Shown here: piece after piece, positions 22,601 through 37,580 of the stretch | Numbering within the stretch: position 1 is the first letter of the stretch | Layout: each line of letters starts with the position of its first letter | Assembly: GCA_037043015.1 (NCBI GenBank) | Contig: CM073324.1 | Coordinates: 1,729,413-1,793,412, forward strand | Length of the DNA: 64,000 bases | Source of the DNA: Bryum argenteum | Lineage: Eukaryota; Streptophyta; Bryopsida; Bryales; Bryaceae | Direction: 5' to 3' | Notes under the pieces: generated by a model | Seen by the model: only the letters and a program-made list of their open reading frames with translations | The model's database searches: none | What the model was told of the DNA's origin: nothing | Program-made: the position numbers and the translations under genes

Positions 22601-25600
22601 GTCAGAAGTGTTACCGTGATTGCCAGGAATAGCGAAACATTGTGGCCCTTCATATTTCTCCAAAGAATCCACACCATCAGGAAGCTCAGGCTTTGACACT
22701 GCTATATGCTCTGGCTTGTACCACTTTGGCGGCTGCAACGCGTATTCAAAAGGCTGAAACAGGCGTCGTTCATAAGAGTACGTAGACGGATTTGGATAGC
22801 TGTTGAACATTTACAGTGAAAGCGAAGTGAGATACTACCAGCAACTAACATCAGTTTTCAAACTCACGATCTGAAGAGCTGCGATGCAATAATCAGATTC
22901 ATATCCATGTTCATTAATTCACGCAGTTGAGGTCAACTCCAGATATTGCATTTTCAGCTGCAGGAAGCGTTTTTTGGCAACTAGGTATTAACTGTAATAC
23001 TTTCCTTCTTTGAACGATTAGTGAGATAACAAAAAGGAGTCCAACTGTAGAGGATCGAGAGCGCTTACGCAAGATCTCCACCAATAATAAGCAACCGACC
23101 CCGCGGTAATTCTAACTTGCCCATCTTCAGGAAGGGTTGAGCAAGAAGCCGTGCAACGCTGTAGGTGGAGTTGCCACCATCACCGGTGTCAGCCATAAAG
23201 TCAAACCAAAGGTCATCTCGCTTGCTCAAATGCTCATAAAGGAACCCGTCATCCTTATTATATTGATTCGCCTGTGTCATTGCTGCCTGCAGTGCAGAGA
23301 TGCATGTCAAAACGGATGACTCAGACGCATTTTTGTGAAAACAACAGTTCTATCAAGCAACGTAACTATATTTCTCCGGACAAGTGCAATGTGAGGGGCA
23401 GCTAGCATCACCGACTCTCAAATAGAGTGAAACAAACTATTCAAACATCAAAACAAGATAATCCTAATTTACTGATCGTACCTGCATAGTCCTCATATCA
23501 AATCTTCCTAAAAAGAGCGTCACTGACACGAGAAGGTCGAATGCTGTCTTGAACAGATCCGCAGAGGTTCTGACTCCAGAATAAAACCATTAACACCACG
23601 TAAGTTAACAAGCTACATGACGATCTGACCAGGCAAGAAGCAGTAGGACTGCGATGATGTCACGTACCCTGAATACCAAGGAACCATATCCAGAAAATCA
23701 GGTGCAGTAACAGTCATTTTCTGCGGTCCATCTTTGGGCTCCGGTTGAGGATGTGTCAAAGCCCATCTGTTCCAGTATCGCTCAACACACTTTAGTAGAA
23801 GGCTTAGAATAAAAAATAGCCGACGAGAAGTTACGATGTTGAGCATCCAAGAACAGGAATGAAGCAGAGCATACCCCGTTGAGCGCTCCACCACATAGTT
23901 GGCAATGTATAGTCCGATGAAAGTCGCCCACAGAGAGTAAACAGGAGAGATGATATCCGTTGGCCCCCCGACACATGCATCATTGCACACTCGCTGCATC
24001 GAGATACCATTCAACAATTTTAGTATTCTTAAAGTTCAGTTTGATATGTATGCACAAGATTCACAATCTAATCATTCTATAATTCATGACAGGTAGCTCT
24101 CAGCTGCAAAACCTTCGAAAATGTGATCATGTCCGATCAAATTGAGACTGGTACCTCGCCATAAAGAGCCCACTTAGAGAAGACGGGGTAATCTGCAGCA
24201 GTGCCAACAGGACCCAACCACTCAGTGCACATCTGCTCTTTTGCATGGTGCATATTCGGCAAGTTCGCAAACCACTTGGGCAGATCCTTGATCACGGACC
24301 GCTGCCGTTGAAAAATCCCAAGCTGTTCCGGCGCTTGGTTGCCGCAATGGCTATAGAATGCGCAACAAGCAATACTCAGCACCTGCATTAATATACGTAT
24401 TAAACATCAGATCCTTCGAGATGACCTTAACATCGATTGAGAAGAATACCATTCTTCGATGATAGTGCTTCTGAGATCTGCCCAGTGAGAGAGTACACCT
24501 TTAGAACAACAGCTAGAGTCGGAATCACGACTACCTACTCAAGCTTCACGCTTACTAGCAAGAAAACAAGTTCTGCAACATCGTAACTGAAGTAATTACT
24601 TTTCTGGCTCATTGTTTCATTCCGATGGAGAGAAGCTAAAGCCTAATGCTTGGATTGGTAGTTCAAAGAGTCACCAAACACTAGGATTACAATTGCTAAA
24701 AGAAACATGATGTGGATTTGGTACAAGAACATGGAGAGAGAAGAATACCGCACTATTTTGGAGAATCGTTAATATTTCGGGTCGTTTCCCTGCAAGCCGA
24801 GTTACGAAGCCGAGATACCAAAGTCCCAGAAACCCAATGTGGAATAGGACAAGAGCCAGCACAGATGACAAGAATAAAGTCAAGAAGAGAGAGAGATTCA
24901 TCCGAATATCCACTCCCATAGACTGGAAGCTTGGCAGATGATACACAGCTGCAATCAGCAGCCATCCCACGTACCTGCAGAATGTAGCAGATAAGCTCAA
25001 AACCCTAATTCACAGAGTGGTCGCAGAAGCTCTTCTCTCCACACTTTGCATTTTCTTTACACAAACGTCTATCAATGTACAGACGCTACTAAGACCATTA
25101 TAAACTCAATCCTATCTCCTGCAACGAAATATATTGATCACCAACTCCTGCTAATGACATAAACTCATTCATTCATGCGCTTGCTTGATTGACTTAACAG
25201 TAAAGATTTCTAAAATGTACAACCACCGATCTTTGAAGGAAATGCACGTTTCCAATACAGTAGTTGTTGTCTACAACCTCCTGTGAGAAATCTTTTTAAA
25301 GCAGGGAATATTGTTCATCCCTAAGAAGGTTCGGCTGTCGTACGCGAAGGGATTTCTCCACTCTAGTTTTACACTCCGCACAGGTAAAAATGACGCATAT
25401 ACCATCCTCTACTTTACCAGCTCCTTGATAAAAAAATTGATCAACCTTTTGATAGTTCAAGCTCTTGAAGTTCTTGAAGCGTTACTACTCAATCGAGTGA
25501 CGAGCACAAGAATACGATTAGTGTTCACAAAATTAGGTTTGAAGCGCGACGCACCATCGACTGAAATTGGAGTAGCTCGGCTGGATAGTGCGACCGAAAA

Positions 25601-25844
25601 AAGGCGACGAGAAGAAATAGAAGAAGCCCAACAAGAATCCGTAAATAGACCACCATTTGATATTGGCATCCAGTTTCTGCAACACAATGTGCAGATTATC
25701 GGAAAAGATGAAGAAGGTGATGACGGCTACCACCGCCAGCACCGCATGCTGCGAGTGTTCATGAGGGTACGGGTACTCGTGTTGGAGCATTGTGCGAACG
25801 GTGCGCGCCGTCCTCTTCCGCACCCTCTTCATCGCCTTCCCCAT
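19698..25844 (-). CDS. Plant multipass calcineurin-like metallophosphoesterase, 15 exons, intact
   Basis: A complete 1,094-residue protein is reconstructed from 15 phase-compatible GT-AG exons: 25555-25844, 24749-24974, 24155-24382, 23875-23993, 23668-23766, 23482-23569, 23069-23286, 22615-22799, 22176-22375, 21644-21973, 21431-21532, 21037-21334, 20630-20778, 20254-20538 and 19698-20165. The N-terminus starts MGKAMKRVRKR and has several hydrophobic membrane segments over the first 320 residues or so, including NIKWWSIYGFLLGFFYFFSS. The metallophosphoesterase core follows: GGDLAYPNPSTYSYERRLF at about 420, GNHDWFDG at about 482, THEPNW at 562-567 and GDLHNYMRH at 599-607, giving the expected metal-binding Asp, Asn and His residues. 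More membrane segments and a basic, Ser-rich tail follow. It closely resembles an uncharacterised conserved land-plant family; the substrate is unknown. No frameshift or missing motif was seen. Confidence 0.93.
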
Positions 25845-26570
25845 TTACCTATCCACATACACCTCAATTGCTCTAATACAAGCTTCAATCAAACCCACCA
25901 CACGATGAACCTCCTTTCCATCTCAGCCTTTGCCCGCAAGTAAGCTGAATAGTCCAATTCCACGAGCCACCTCTTCAAACCTCCTTGGGAACTAAAAGGC
26001 TGCACGTACAAAAAAAGGTAGCTGCTACACACACTACCACGAGCACCACGATGGAAAAAGAGCACCAAGCAATGGTATCGTGTCGATGCTCTGATGCTCG
26101 TAATTTGTTGGCAAAGCGGGGGCGGCAAGCAAAGCGAGGAGCGTTTGAATGCAGGACGACGCAGACTGTGAGGAGCTTCGAAAAAGGACACTTTCGTCTT
26201 TTCAGGATTACTTTTTGGTGACTTTGATTTCCTATTAGTAACTACTCCCGTTGGCACGTCATGTTTTCGAAGGGTGTGAGCGAGTAGTAGAATGCCACGT
26301 GGAAAAAGGCTTATAGTCTGGTTTTTCGGGAGTGGTGAGGAGTACACTTTGAAGGCGTCAGTTAATCTAGGGCCACGTGGCGGACTTTTGTGGGCTGACT
26401 TGTGCTTCGAAGTCTAATTTGTGGGCTGACGTGGACCTATGGTTTGGAATGGAGTCAAGCTGTGCTTTGGGCGCCTATCACGTTTCAGGCTTTCCTGGAG
26501 TCTGGGGTTGCTATAAGCGAGCTTTTCTTTTTCTTTGTCTCTTCCTTTCTCTCAACATCACTTAACTTAT
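25845..26570 (-). promoter_or_regulatory. Upstream region of the metallophosphoesterase gene with two palindromic G-boxes
   Basis: Two copies of CCACGTGG (26295-26302 and 26373-26380) lie about 450-535 bases upstream of the start codon at 25844. A CTGACGTGG and a GGCACGTCA motif lie nearby. ACGT-core elements bind bZIP and bHLH factors and often mediate light or abscisic-acid responses. Which gene they serve is an inference from distance. Confidence 0.45.
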
Positions 26571-28926
<2,356 letters not shown>

Positions 28927-29947
28927 AAAACTGATTGAGCTTTCCTACCTTGAGCAGAAACTTCAATGGCAACAAGGACTCACTAAGCCATGGGTGATTC
29001 AGCAGCTCTCGAAGTCTTCTGCTGGTAAAATGCCTGACAAGAGGGAACTTGCTGTTGCTGACTGTCAGAATTGACAGCCAATTCGTCTTTCTTTTAGAGA
29101 CGCGTATGGTGTTAGGCCGAAGAGTAGATAGTGGTTAATGAGAATTCTCAAAGAATTGTCGTGCATTAGAAAATGGCAGTAATAATTTCTTTCGAGTTAG
29201 TCAGTGAATATTTAAATCATTCCTTTAGTATTCATGAAGGTAAGCACACAATTCATGCACAGGTCACGGTTCGTGGCTTCAGAACTAGTCTCGGTATTAC
29301 AGGTGCTGCTGGTTAGCTTCTGTAGTTACAACCCGCTTTTGGTCAATTTTGCACAATCGAAATGCGGTGTCCAGAAGAAACTACTCTTTAGACGCAAACT
29401 ATGGAATACCTCTAAGACCAAAGGGGTCCGGCCTAATTCATTCATGGCATCAGGAACCTGCTTCCGCGAGCTACGATCTACTTGATGTGCATCGCTTAAT
29501 TTCATTGCTTTTAGCTACTGCACTTATCAAGGAACATGTAGGGCCTAGAATTGACTGTCACACTGCTCGATACTGCACTAGCAGCTCGAGATAGAAAATC
29601 ACTCATTCAAGACAAAGAATTCGGGATCAACTCATTCTAAGGAGATGATCACAGTAGCTACGAAAGCGTGACAACTGGGACCTAATATAAGAATTTCTGG
29701 TGCGCTCCTATCCGCGCTGAAGAAGCACGAACACAGTAACCTGCGTAAATCCAAGTCTCTCGGTAATTGTTTTCTATGTGCAGTCGTAGATACAGCTGAA
29801 GACTGGTTAATTGTACATTCTGTTCACCTTTCGTGCCATCTGCGAACGAGGCTAATGCCTTCGTGTATTTTTTTCCGTGACTGTGACGTGCAGATAAAAA
29901 CGCAACTCTGCTGGCAGCAGACTCCAGTTGTCGCTGTGTCACGCAAT
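28927..29947. other. 3' region of polyubiquitin and spacer to the kinase gene
   Basis: The two neighbouring genes converge here. There is no supported gene; short open frames lack recognisable domains. The segment should hold both 3' untranslated regions. Confidence 0.5.
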
Positions 29948-32179
29948 TCACCTGTTACGCCTAGCGTAGCTCTTGATGCTCTGAAGATCGTCAGCAACTA
30001 CCCTCATGGTAGGACGATCCTTCCTCTTGTCTGCCAAGCAGTCCAGAGCAACCTCTGCAACGAGCTGTATAATCGGCAAAGACTGCCTAAACTCGTCGTA
30101 CTGCTCCCTCAGCTGCGGATCAACGATCATATCCAGATTTCCTGCCTTAATGATAGGTATAGCATACGCTGCTAAGCTATGCTCATCTCCTCTATTGTAA
30201 TCCAGCGGTTTCTGTGATGTAATAAGTTCCAGCAATACCACACCAAAGCTATAAACGTCGCTCTTATCTGTCAAGTGATAGCTGTGGAAGTACTCGGGGT
30301 CCAGGTAACCAGGTGTGCCCTGCACGGCCGTTGAAACATGGGTTTTGTCTGGGTTGGTCAAGCGAGATATACCAAAGTCGGCCACCTTGACAGAGAAAGT
30401 GTTGCTCAGCAAAATATTTGCTGACTTCACATCACGGTGATAAATAGGAGGCTGAGCAGCAAAATGAAGATAGGCCAGTGCATCAGCAGTCTCAGATGCA
30501 ATTTGCAGACGCTTGACCCAGTTGAGATTCACTCCGAACCTTAGTCTATGCAGATGTTCAAATAGATTGCCGTTGGGAATATACTCGTACACAAGAATCG
30601 GGACCTCAGTCTCAATGCAGCAACCGAAGAGCTTCACCAGATTGGGATGATTTGTCTGTGACAGTATAGAGATCTCATTCATGAGCTGTTTCTTGCCACT
30701 CTTGCTGGCAGAGTTCGACACTTTGATTGCGACATGCACCATCCCGTTCCGCAACGTGCCCTTGTACACAGTCCCGAATCCGCCAAGACCAAGAACTAGA
30801 TGCTCCCCAAAATTCTCCGAGGCTTTTTCAAGCTCTTTCAAGGTAAATACAGTAACTTGTCCATTCGATTGCGAGATCGAACTTATCACCTCCTGCAGAT
30901 TTGTGCTAGACGTGCTTTTGCGGAGTGGTACTCCATTTCTCCGCTTCCGTTGATAGCAGTACCATACCGTAACTGCTCCGATCACAATTATCAAGACGCA
31001 AATGATAGCTGCAAGAATTCAACAACAGTAAGAACACATGTGCAACTTCCACCTTTTAGCAATATTAGGCAGTCTCTCTGAGGTTCGACGCTCTAACCAG
31101 CAATGGCCGTGGTACTGCTGCTGCTTTTCTTTGATTCAGGGACGGTCGGAGCAACTGTCGAGTCTGCAGATGGCGAGTCTGCAAGTTGTCGTCGGATCTC
31201 CGAGCTCTGAACAGCCACTGAGAACCTTTGGCCTAGTTGACAGAGTGAAACTCCACTGGCCGTCTCCTGCGCACTCCCAAAGAAGTAAACTCCTGGAGCT
31301 CCCAATGTAACCTGGCACAAAAAAGTGGAATTCAGAAAGATATTATGCATGTACTTTTTTAAGACAATTGAGTTTCTCCAATTTCACAAAAAACATCGTA
31401 TCCCCAGTTGAATAGTTGGCAATGAATCAAATTGCAATTTGTGCTGGAGTAGTGAAGTGGTACAAAAAAGGAAACATCGACTCGAAAGTGCTCAATGGCA
31501 AAATCTGTTCACTTGTATATCTGCAGGAGCTGAAACATACCTTACTGACGAACTTATTTAGGATTTCGCTTTAACTAAATAATCTTCCTAATGAATTTAA
31601 TGTGGTTTACTTTCTAATTCAATTCAGGGCTTGGCAGGAAAGGGGGTTGAAACTTCTTACATAGATAGGGCTCGAGGAATGAAGGTCAAAAATGGACACA
31701 CCGCGCGTGAAATTGCAGGCATCAAGCGCTGCTTGCGAGTCAACTTGAAACAGACCGTAAGTACCGGGTGTGAAATGAAACTCTGGAACAAACCGATATG
31801 TTAATCACAGAAACAACAGTCAGGAAAAAATCAAGAGATTAATATCATTCAACATGTTGTATCCTGATATCCACTTTTGAGCTAATTCCTCTGCAGCACA
31901 ATTGAAGAACACCAACAATGTATCTTGGGCAACACGGGTTTTGAGCGATTCACTTCAGGCAATCTCACCTAGTGTATCGTTCACAAACAGACTATCAGAG
32001 GCAGCCCAACCGGCATAGTCTGGAACAAGCCCCGTCGCTGGATCGGCATCTGTCCAGCCGACATCCCCGCCAACTCTAACCGACTTCGCATTTGCCAGGC
32101 GACAGGAGGAATACAAGCCAACCACGACAGCTAATTGAAAAAATGCCTGGTACGAATTGGGAAATCTCATAGCAGCCAT
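29948..32179 (-). CDS. Receptor-like kinase with a phytocyanin-like ectodomain
   Basis: Four exons join in phase (31969-32179, 31661-31782, 31098-31311, 29948-31008) into 535 residues. Residues 1-31 form a signal peptide ending ANA. Residues 32-150 or so follow the phytocyanin plan: VRVGGDVGWTDAD, YAGWAASDSLFVNDTLEF, ALDACNF, SSPIYVTLGAPGVYFF and CQLGQRFSVAV. The two structural cysteines (in DACNF and LCQLG) remain, but the copper ligands of blue-copper phytocyanins (His in the HN motif, Cys after YFI, and the His before the second structural Cys) are replaced, as in early-nodulin-like proteins. A Ser/Pro-rich linker leads to a single membrane helix (IICVLIIVIGAVTVWYCY, about 183-200). The kinase domain (about 245-520) has GLGGFGTVYKG, VAIKV, HRDVKSANILL, DFG and GTPGYLDPEY, so it is a complete RD kinase, closest in feel to the WAK-like/LRK10-like group. 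Phytocyanins are normally separate GPI-anchored proteins. Confidence 0.88.
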
Positions 32180-34662
32180 GGCGACCTACTTCGTCTCTGC
32201 AAGCGGTTCTTCAAATTCGAGGTCAGTTAACAAGTTCACTTTCACTGCTGGATCGCGGCGCAATTTTACTGTAGAATGTAGTAGTGAGAAAGGCTGTATC
32301 CGCGCAATCCCCTACAAATCCTAAAATTCCGCCATGTTCTTGAACATCTCCTACTTTAGCATATGCACAATAGAGAAGCTTAGGCGGTTAAGGAGGGTAT
32401 TGAACTAGTGCTGGGAAAGACCTCCGGAGATAGCCAACTACATGTCTAGATTCGGCGTTTTGCCACATTGCGGCTTAGAGTTGTTGAGAATGATACGCGT
32501 ATGTACATTCTAAGGGGGGAGTATGATCGCTCAGTTGAACATTAACGAGTTCCTAAGTTCTAAACTCACCTTCCGCATGTAAACGGAGCTTGCAAACTGG
32601 AGCTTCGCCAACATCACCATCCACTGGCGTTGCTGCTGCGTTGCCGAAACCTCGTGACCAGATTCATGTTTTCGGCACAGCCGTCCACCGCACGCAGATG
32701 CGTGACAGATCCCTGAAAATCAACTCCCTGTGACAAAATCTCTGCGCAACCCAAACTTTCAAGAACCATCGGACGAATGTTAACCAATATTTCTACGTTC
32801 GTCAAATCAGGTAAACAACGCGCATTGCTATAGAGAGAGCTTGCTTGATGGCATTTCCGAAATCTCGTGTTGAAGCAACCAGTATTGTAGATCCACTAAC
32901 TTAGGTAGACCGACAGTGAATGAATGTTGGTCCCTCCTTCCTGCGCTCTAACTTACAGCCTCCAATGATCCAAAGGCCTTTGCAGTCTTGTGATGCTCAG
33001 AAACGAAACAGACAATGCAACGCTCGCACGTCCGGAGTTGGTGCCTGAGAAGACGGCTCGTGCCATGTCCATTTGGCGCTCGATTCACCGGTTCATACCT
33101 GCTTTTCCTCGTCCTGTTGTCGTAATAGTCTCCATGTCGTCTATTTGTGGAATGAAGGTCAGGATGCGTTTCTCACGGGCATGACTTTGAAGATCTACCG
33201 TATTAGATCTTTGCTGAAGTAATATAATAATGAGGGATCTGGAGCTCTGCAAGCCTCCCAGCCAGTGGTGATTTTTGACGAACACCTCAAGTGGGTTTTG
33301 GGACATGCAGGCAAACTTTTTTCAAGTGGTCATGGGACAAGTGGAATTTCAATTTGCAATTCACCGATCGAATTTCAATTTCCTTCATCATTCCTAAAAC
33401 GTCCGTAAGTTTTCTCACACCAAGAACGTGAAATTCAAGCCGTGAAGCTTCATAGAGTGCAAATCATGATGTTTTAGTGCCCTAAGAAGGTTACAAAATT
33501 TCATCATTTTCCAATTTGAAGTTCAATTGCTACCAACAAAACTATCCCAATCATAAAACCTCCACTTAAAAAGTTCACCGTCATGTGAAACCATATCAAA
33601 AAGGACCCAAATAATTCATGAAATCACCTCAAATTATAGTTTTGCAAATTGAAACTACTTCAAATTTTACAAAAGAGATTATATTCATACTTAGTCGACT
33701 TGCATTAAAATGCATATCATGTCTTCAGAGTATTTTGGATTGAACCAAGCTGTCTACTTAACCTTTTATCCACTCTACTAAATAACATTGAAATTCAACG
33801 GTGGATGAAGGATACTCACTTCCTTAAGGACAATACGCCATTTCTCTTTTTTTTAATATAAGCACCAATTGAAAATCTATGACTAAATGAAAGGAATGAA
33901 AATCTACAAACTAGAAAGTTCTTACACTTCATTTTAAGATTACACAGGTGTAAAGGAGATTCTAGAAAATGATTTTTGAAACAGGATTAGAATAGTAAAA
34001 CATGCCCCATGTTTTTGAAAGTAAACTTTGTTTGACATTAGCTCAAGAATGCATGTAGTAGTTTCGTACCACCTTGGACTAGGACAATACTTTTACCACA
34101 AACTAGTACTTATTAGAAGAATTTTGGGGTCTAGGAGTGGCCCCAACGACGCTGTTGCGGTCAGCTGTTGTGGTACACTGCCCGGTTGACATGTCGGTTT
34201 AGGCAGTGGTTACCAATGGTGCCACTCATTCTGCATGCATGGGTGCGGCCAATGGCGATTCGGTTTTTGTTCCAGCATAGGACCTACGTGGAAGCACAGT
34301 CTCCCGTACTCACGGGTGCATGGAATAAATTTAATCTGCTTAATGTACACCATGTACCATGGCGGATGCATAAATATTCATTGAGTGTACGTAAAGCCGT
34401 TGGAAATTCCTTTTTTTAATCCAACCGTAATTGTATTTTAAGCTTTACGGAAGAGCCTAGTCGGCATGAATAGCGACGTGAAGGCGCGGGAGAGGAGATG
34501 ACAAGACAGTTGAAGCGGATACAGTCAGCGGGTGACCACATGCAAAGTCATTAGCGCCAAATTTTGAGGTCAGCTCAGGAAGTCGTAGTGCTTCAGCAGC
34601 GCATAACTTCCCATTGCAACGCTCGGGGCAACGCTTCGCTTATCCGCTATAGGTTCATTGGA
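32180..34662. other. Spacer upstream of the kinase gene; no supported gene
   Basis: The first few hundred bases beyond 32179 should hold the kinase promoter. Two minus-strand open stretches (32614-32805 and 33085-33306) have protein-like composition but no recognisable domain and no convincing splice partners. From about 33300 to 34560 the sequence is AT-rich and empty. Confidence 0.4.
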
Positions 34663-36007
34663 ATGGCAACGGTTCGTCGGCCACGGGCGGAGGTGCAATC
34701 AGTTCTCATATTCAACGATCAAGATGCGTACGGTCAGTGGATTCCATTGCGATTAGAGGTTGGGAGTTGGGTAACATTGAAGCCTGCATCAAGTGGTCCC
34801 TGGGCAAGAGATTCTCGGAGGTATGGCGATGAAAGCAACGCGGGTGCATGGAAGGCGAAGATCATGGAGTTTCGATGGGATTATAGCACTGTTCGTGACA
34901 AAGTGGTGATGACACTCGATTCCATTTTGGTGCGACATGCATACCAGCGCCGACAGCTTCAACTGAACCCACTAGCTGCAGCTAGCGAGCCCCACGTATG
35001 CAACTACTTGTATGCCTCTTACTGGGAAGACTGGGTGCCTCCAACATCAGTTTTGGACGTGATATTCGTGTTGCATCATGAGGTTGGCGAGGCAACTCGG
35101 AACGGGAGAGGATACAAGGAATTGATGGCGGATGGAACTTTCTATTTGCGGGCTGTGTATGTACCTCGGTCTGGGAACGAGTTGTATGGCAGCTTGGAGA
35201 TGCTTCCTCTATCGGAACTAACAGATTCTGAGTGGCCTCTCCCTGACATGCACACTTCAGAAGTGTTTCGCAGAAAGTTGGCTATCGACATTGCTGCCGC
35301 AATGAAAGGAGGGACATGTAGCAACGCCGTCCATGTCCAGTGGTTTATGCCAGTCCATGTGATGGTGGATTTGTTTGCTTGTGCGGATAGCATACGTAGA
35401 ACAAAGTCAATGTACATCTTCAACGAACCGTCTGATAAGCTCATGTGTAGCTTGATGGACGCTGGGTGGGACGTGAAGTATGAACGTGGGCAAGATGTCC
35501 TGAAGTGCGAGGTTAACCGCGGCAGCATGAGATTTCGTTACCATTTGGGGCGGCAGATGCTGTATGGTAATTTCCAGTATGTGAGATATAGACGCGTAGA
35601 GGGACAAACTTGGATAGCCATTGATCAAGCTCATGCAGTGGAGATGGTAAGGACTAGAGTGATATTTGGAGACACTTTGCTCCCGGCAATTGAGGTAGGC
35701 AAAACATGGTCTGTGTCACACATACGTAACGAGATTTCAATCATTGTGTCAAGAGACTCTCTTCCGGAGGAGTATGACCTTGTCATTCAACGGCTTGGCC
35801 ACCTTGATGCAAAGGTACGCGCTTGGGAGTGTAACGTTGTTTCCTGTAGGCTGCAACATCATGATGTGCGCATCGCAAATGGATAGACCAAAGTCAAAGC
35901 TAACTTTGTGTTGCTTAATTTTGCAGATAAATGCTCGGCATGAAAAGGTCACGGTGATTGGTGCAGTGCTCGCTAGCAATGGTCTATTCAAAATTGTTCC
36001 AGCATAG
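34663..36007 (+). CDS. Protein of unknown family, two exons, possible BAH-like N-terminal region
   Basis: Exon 1 (34663-35814) ends at AAG|gtacgc and exon 2 (35927-36007) begins after ttttgcag; the join is in phase and gives 410 residues. The first ATG of the open region, at 34663 (MATVRRPRAEVQSV), is used; the frame is open further upstream, so an earlier exon is possible. I do not recognise the family. Residues of roughly 25-125 contain VGSWVTLKP, a stretch of the form WKAKIMEFRWD, VVMTLDSILVRHAY and VCNYLYASYWEDWVPPTSVL, whose order loosely recalls a BAH chromatin module; this is weak. The rest has no clear motif, signal peptide or membrane segment. GC content is higher than in the spacers, which supports real coding. 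Confidence 0.6.
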
Positions 36008-37580
36008 ATAACTTGCTAGAAATTTAAGGGTTTAGGCTATGCTTCAGCAAAGAGCCATTGTAGACTATGGTTAGTGGTGCCCGAACCCAACACTAGATCA
36101 CAAAAATAGTGACTATTGACATTACAATTTTTGTGAGATTTTACAAGTGTATGAGATTTGTTATTCATTGTTTTGTTTGAAAATTCATCGTGACTAGAGA
36201 AATCTTGACTTTTGTTGTTCTTATACAATAATACAATCTAAAAATCCATAAACATTACCTAGGGAATTGAGAAACATAGAGGTGCTGAAGCACAATCCGT
36301 GTTTTCAGCAAGCTATAATGACGTAACTGGGACATATAAAGGATATACTAAAAATATTTAAGAATGTAATAAGATAATTATGGACATGGATTTGCAAATT
36401 GAGCCTCTGTTTAATAACATCCGCATTGAGAATCTAAGTACATAATTCAACACTCAAGTGACATGCAACAGAGTTTCAGAACATCTGTTTTGAAGGGGTT
36501 AATACGATGACATGCAATAACATGCAATAGTATGTCTTGGAGTTTTTAGTGCACTGAATGATGAGTTTTTCATATAAGTGAATTTTTTCTATTGAAAGTC
36601 AACTATAACATTTGCCCTTGACATTGATTTTTGAAAAATGTGATGATCATTGCAGTGACTACTTACGAACTTTATCTGTTTCTTGATACATCGGATATAG
36701 ATCAAGCTATTAATATTCTTGAAGCAGGCTTTAGTGACTCTCAGCCTAGCTATAGTGACTCTCAGCCTAGCATAGAGGATATCACTGTTTGATTCAGTTG
36801 AACCCGCTTTCACGCACCAACATCTATATTCTAATGGTGGATGATTTTTACCATTTACCACATACAACTATCATCCATGCATCCATCCATTTTATTTTAT
36901 TATGAAATCTTCTATTGCTTAAATACCATTTGTGCGGTCTAGATCTTTGAAACAAATTAATGTGAAATGAAGAAATTACAGAAGTAATATATGTCAAATT
37001 TTAATCTTGCCATTAAAGAGTGATAGACAATTATATGATTATGCAAAATAATTGAAGACTAAGCAAAATAGTCATCAATAAATAAGCACTGTAAGTAACC
37101 GCTAAGGCGCTAAGTGCATACAAATATTGATAATCATGGCATACATTAATATGTCAACAAAGGTGTTTTGCGCTTCTATTTCATTAAGGGGATATTTGCA
37201 TGATATGCACATTTCAGTACACTAAGTAGCCAAACACTCTACTGTTGATTCATCTCCTAGCTACAGCAAGTATTCTAAGTTCATATTTGTTGGCGTTTAA
37301 GTAGCTTAAGTAATGAACATGTTTCCTTCATGTTGCACAAGTGGGATCTGCTTCTGCTGCTACAGCACTTGCAATGTTCAAGATCTCTTCATAATCTAAA
37401 GGTCCAACTTCACGTAAAATTTCAACTCCTATGTCTCCCTCTGTACAGTCAGGTGGCATTGAGCCAGATGCTGCAACGTTCTCGCCTGTTGAGTTCACAT
37501 TGGCTTTGACATCGTCGCCAACTAATATATTTTTGACAACATCATTCGCGACAACAACTCTGTCTCACCAAAGACTTGCT
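36008..37580. other. AT-rich spacer with no supported gene
   Basis: I see no domain-bearing frame or clear repeat apart from a short duplicated CTAGCTATAGTGACTCTCAG-like motif near 36740-36770. Confidence 0.5.

Noticed and set aside
26295-26380. Paired CACGTG motifs as a proven regulatory switch
   Set aside because: The motifs are real, but ACGT cores are common; function was listed only as possible.
32614-33306. Possible minus-strand gene upstream of the receptor kinase
   Set aside because: The open segments are short, have no domain and could not be joined by convincing splice sites.
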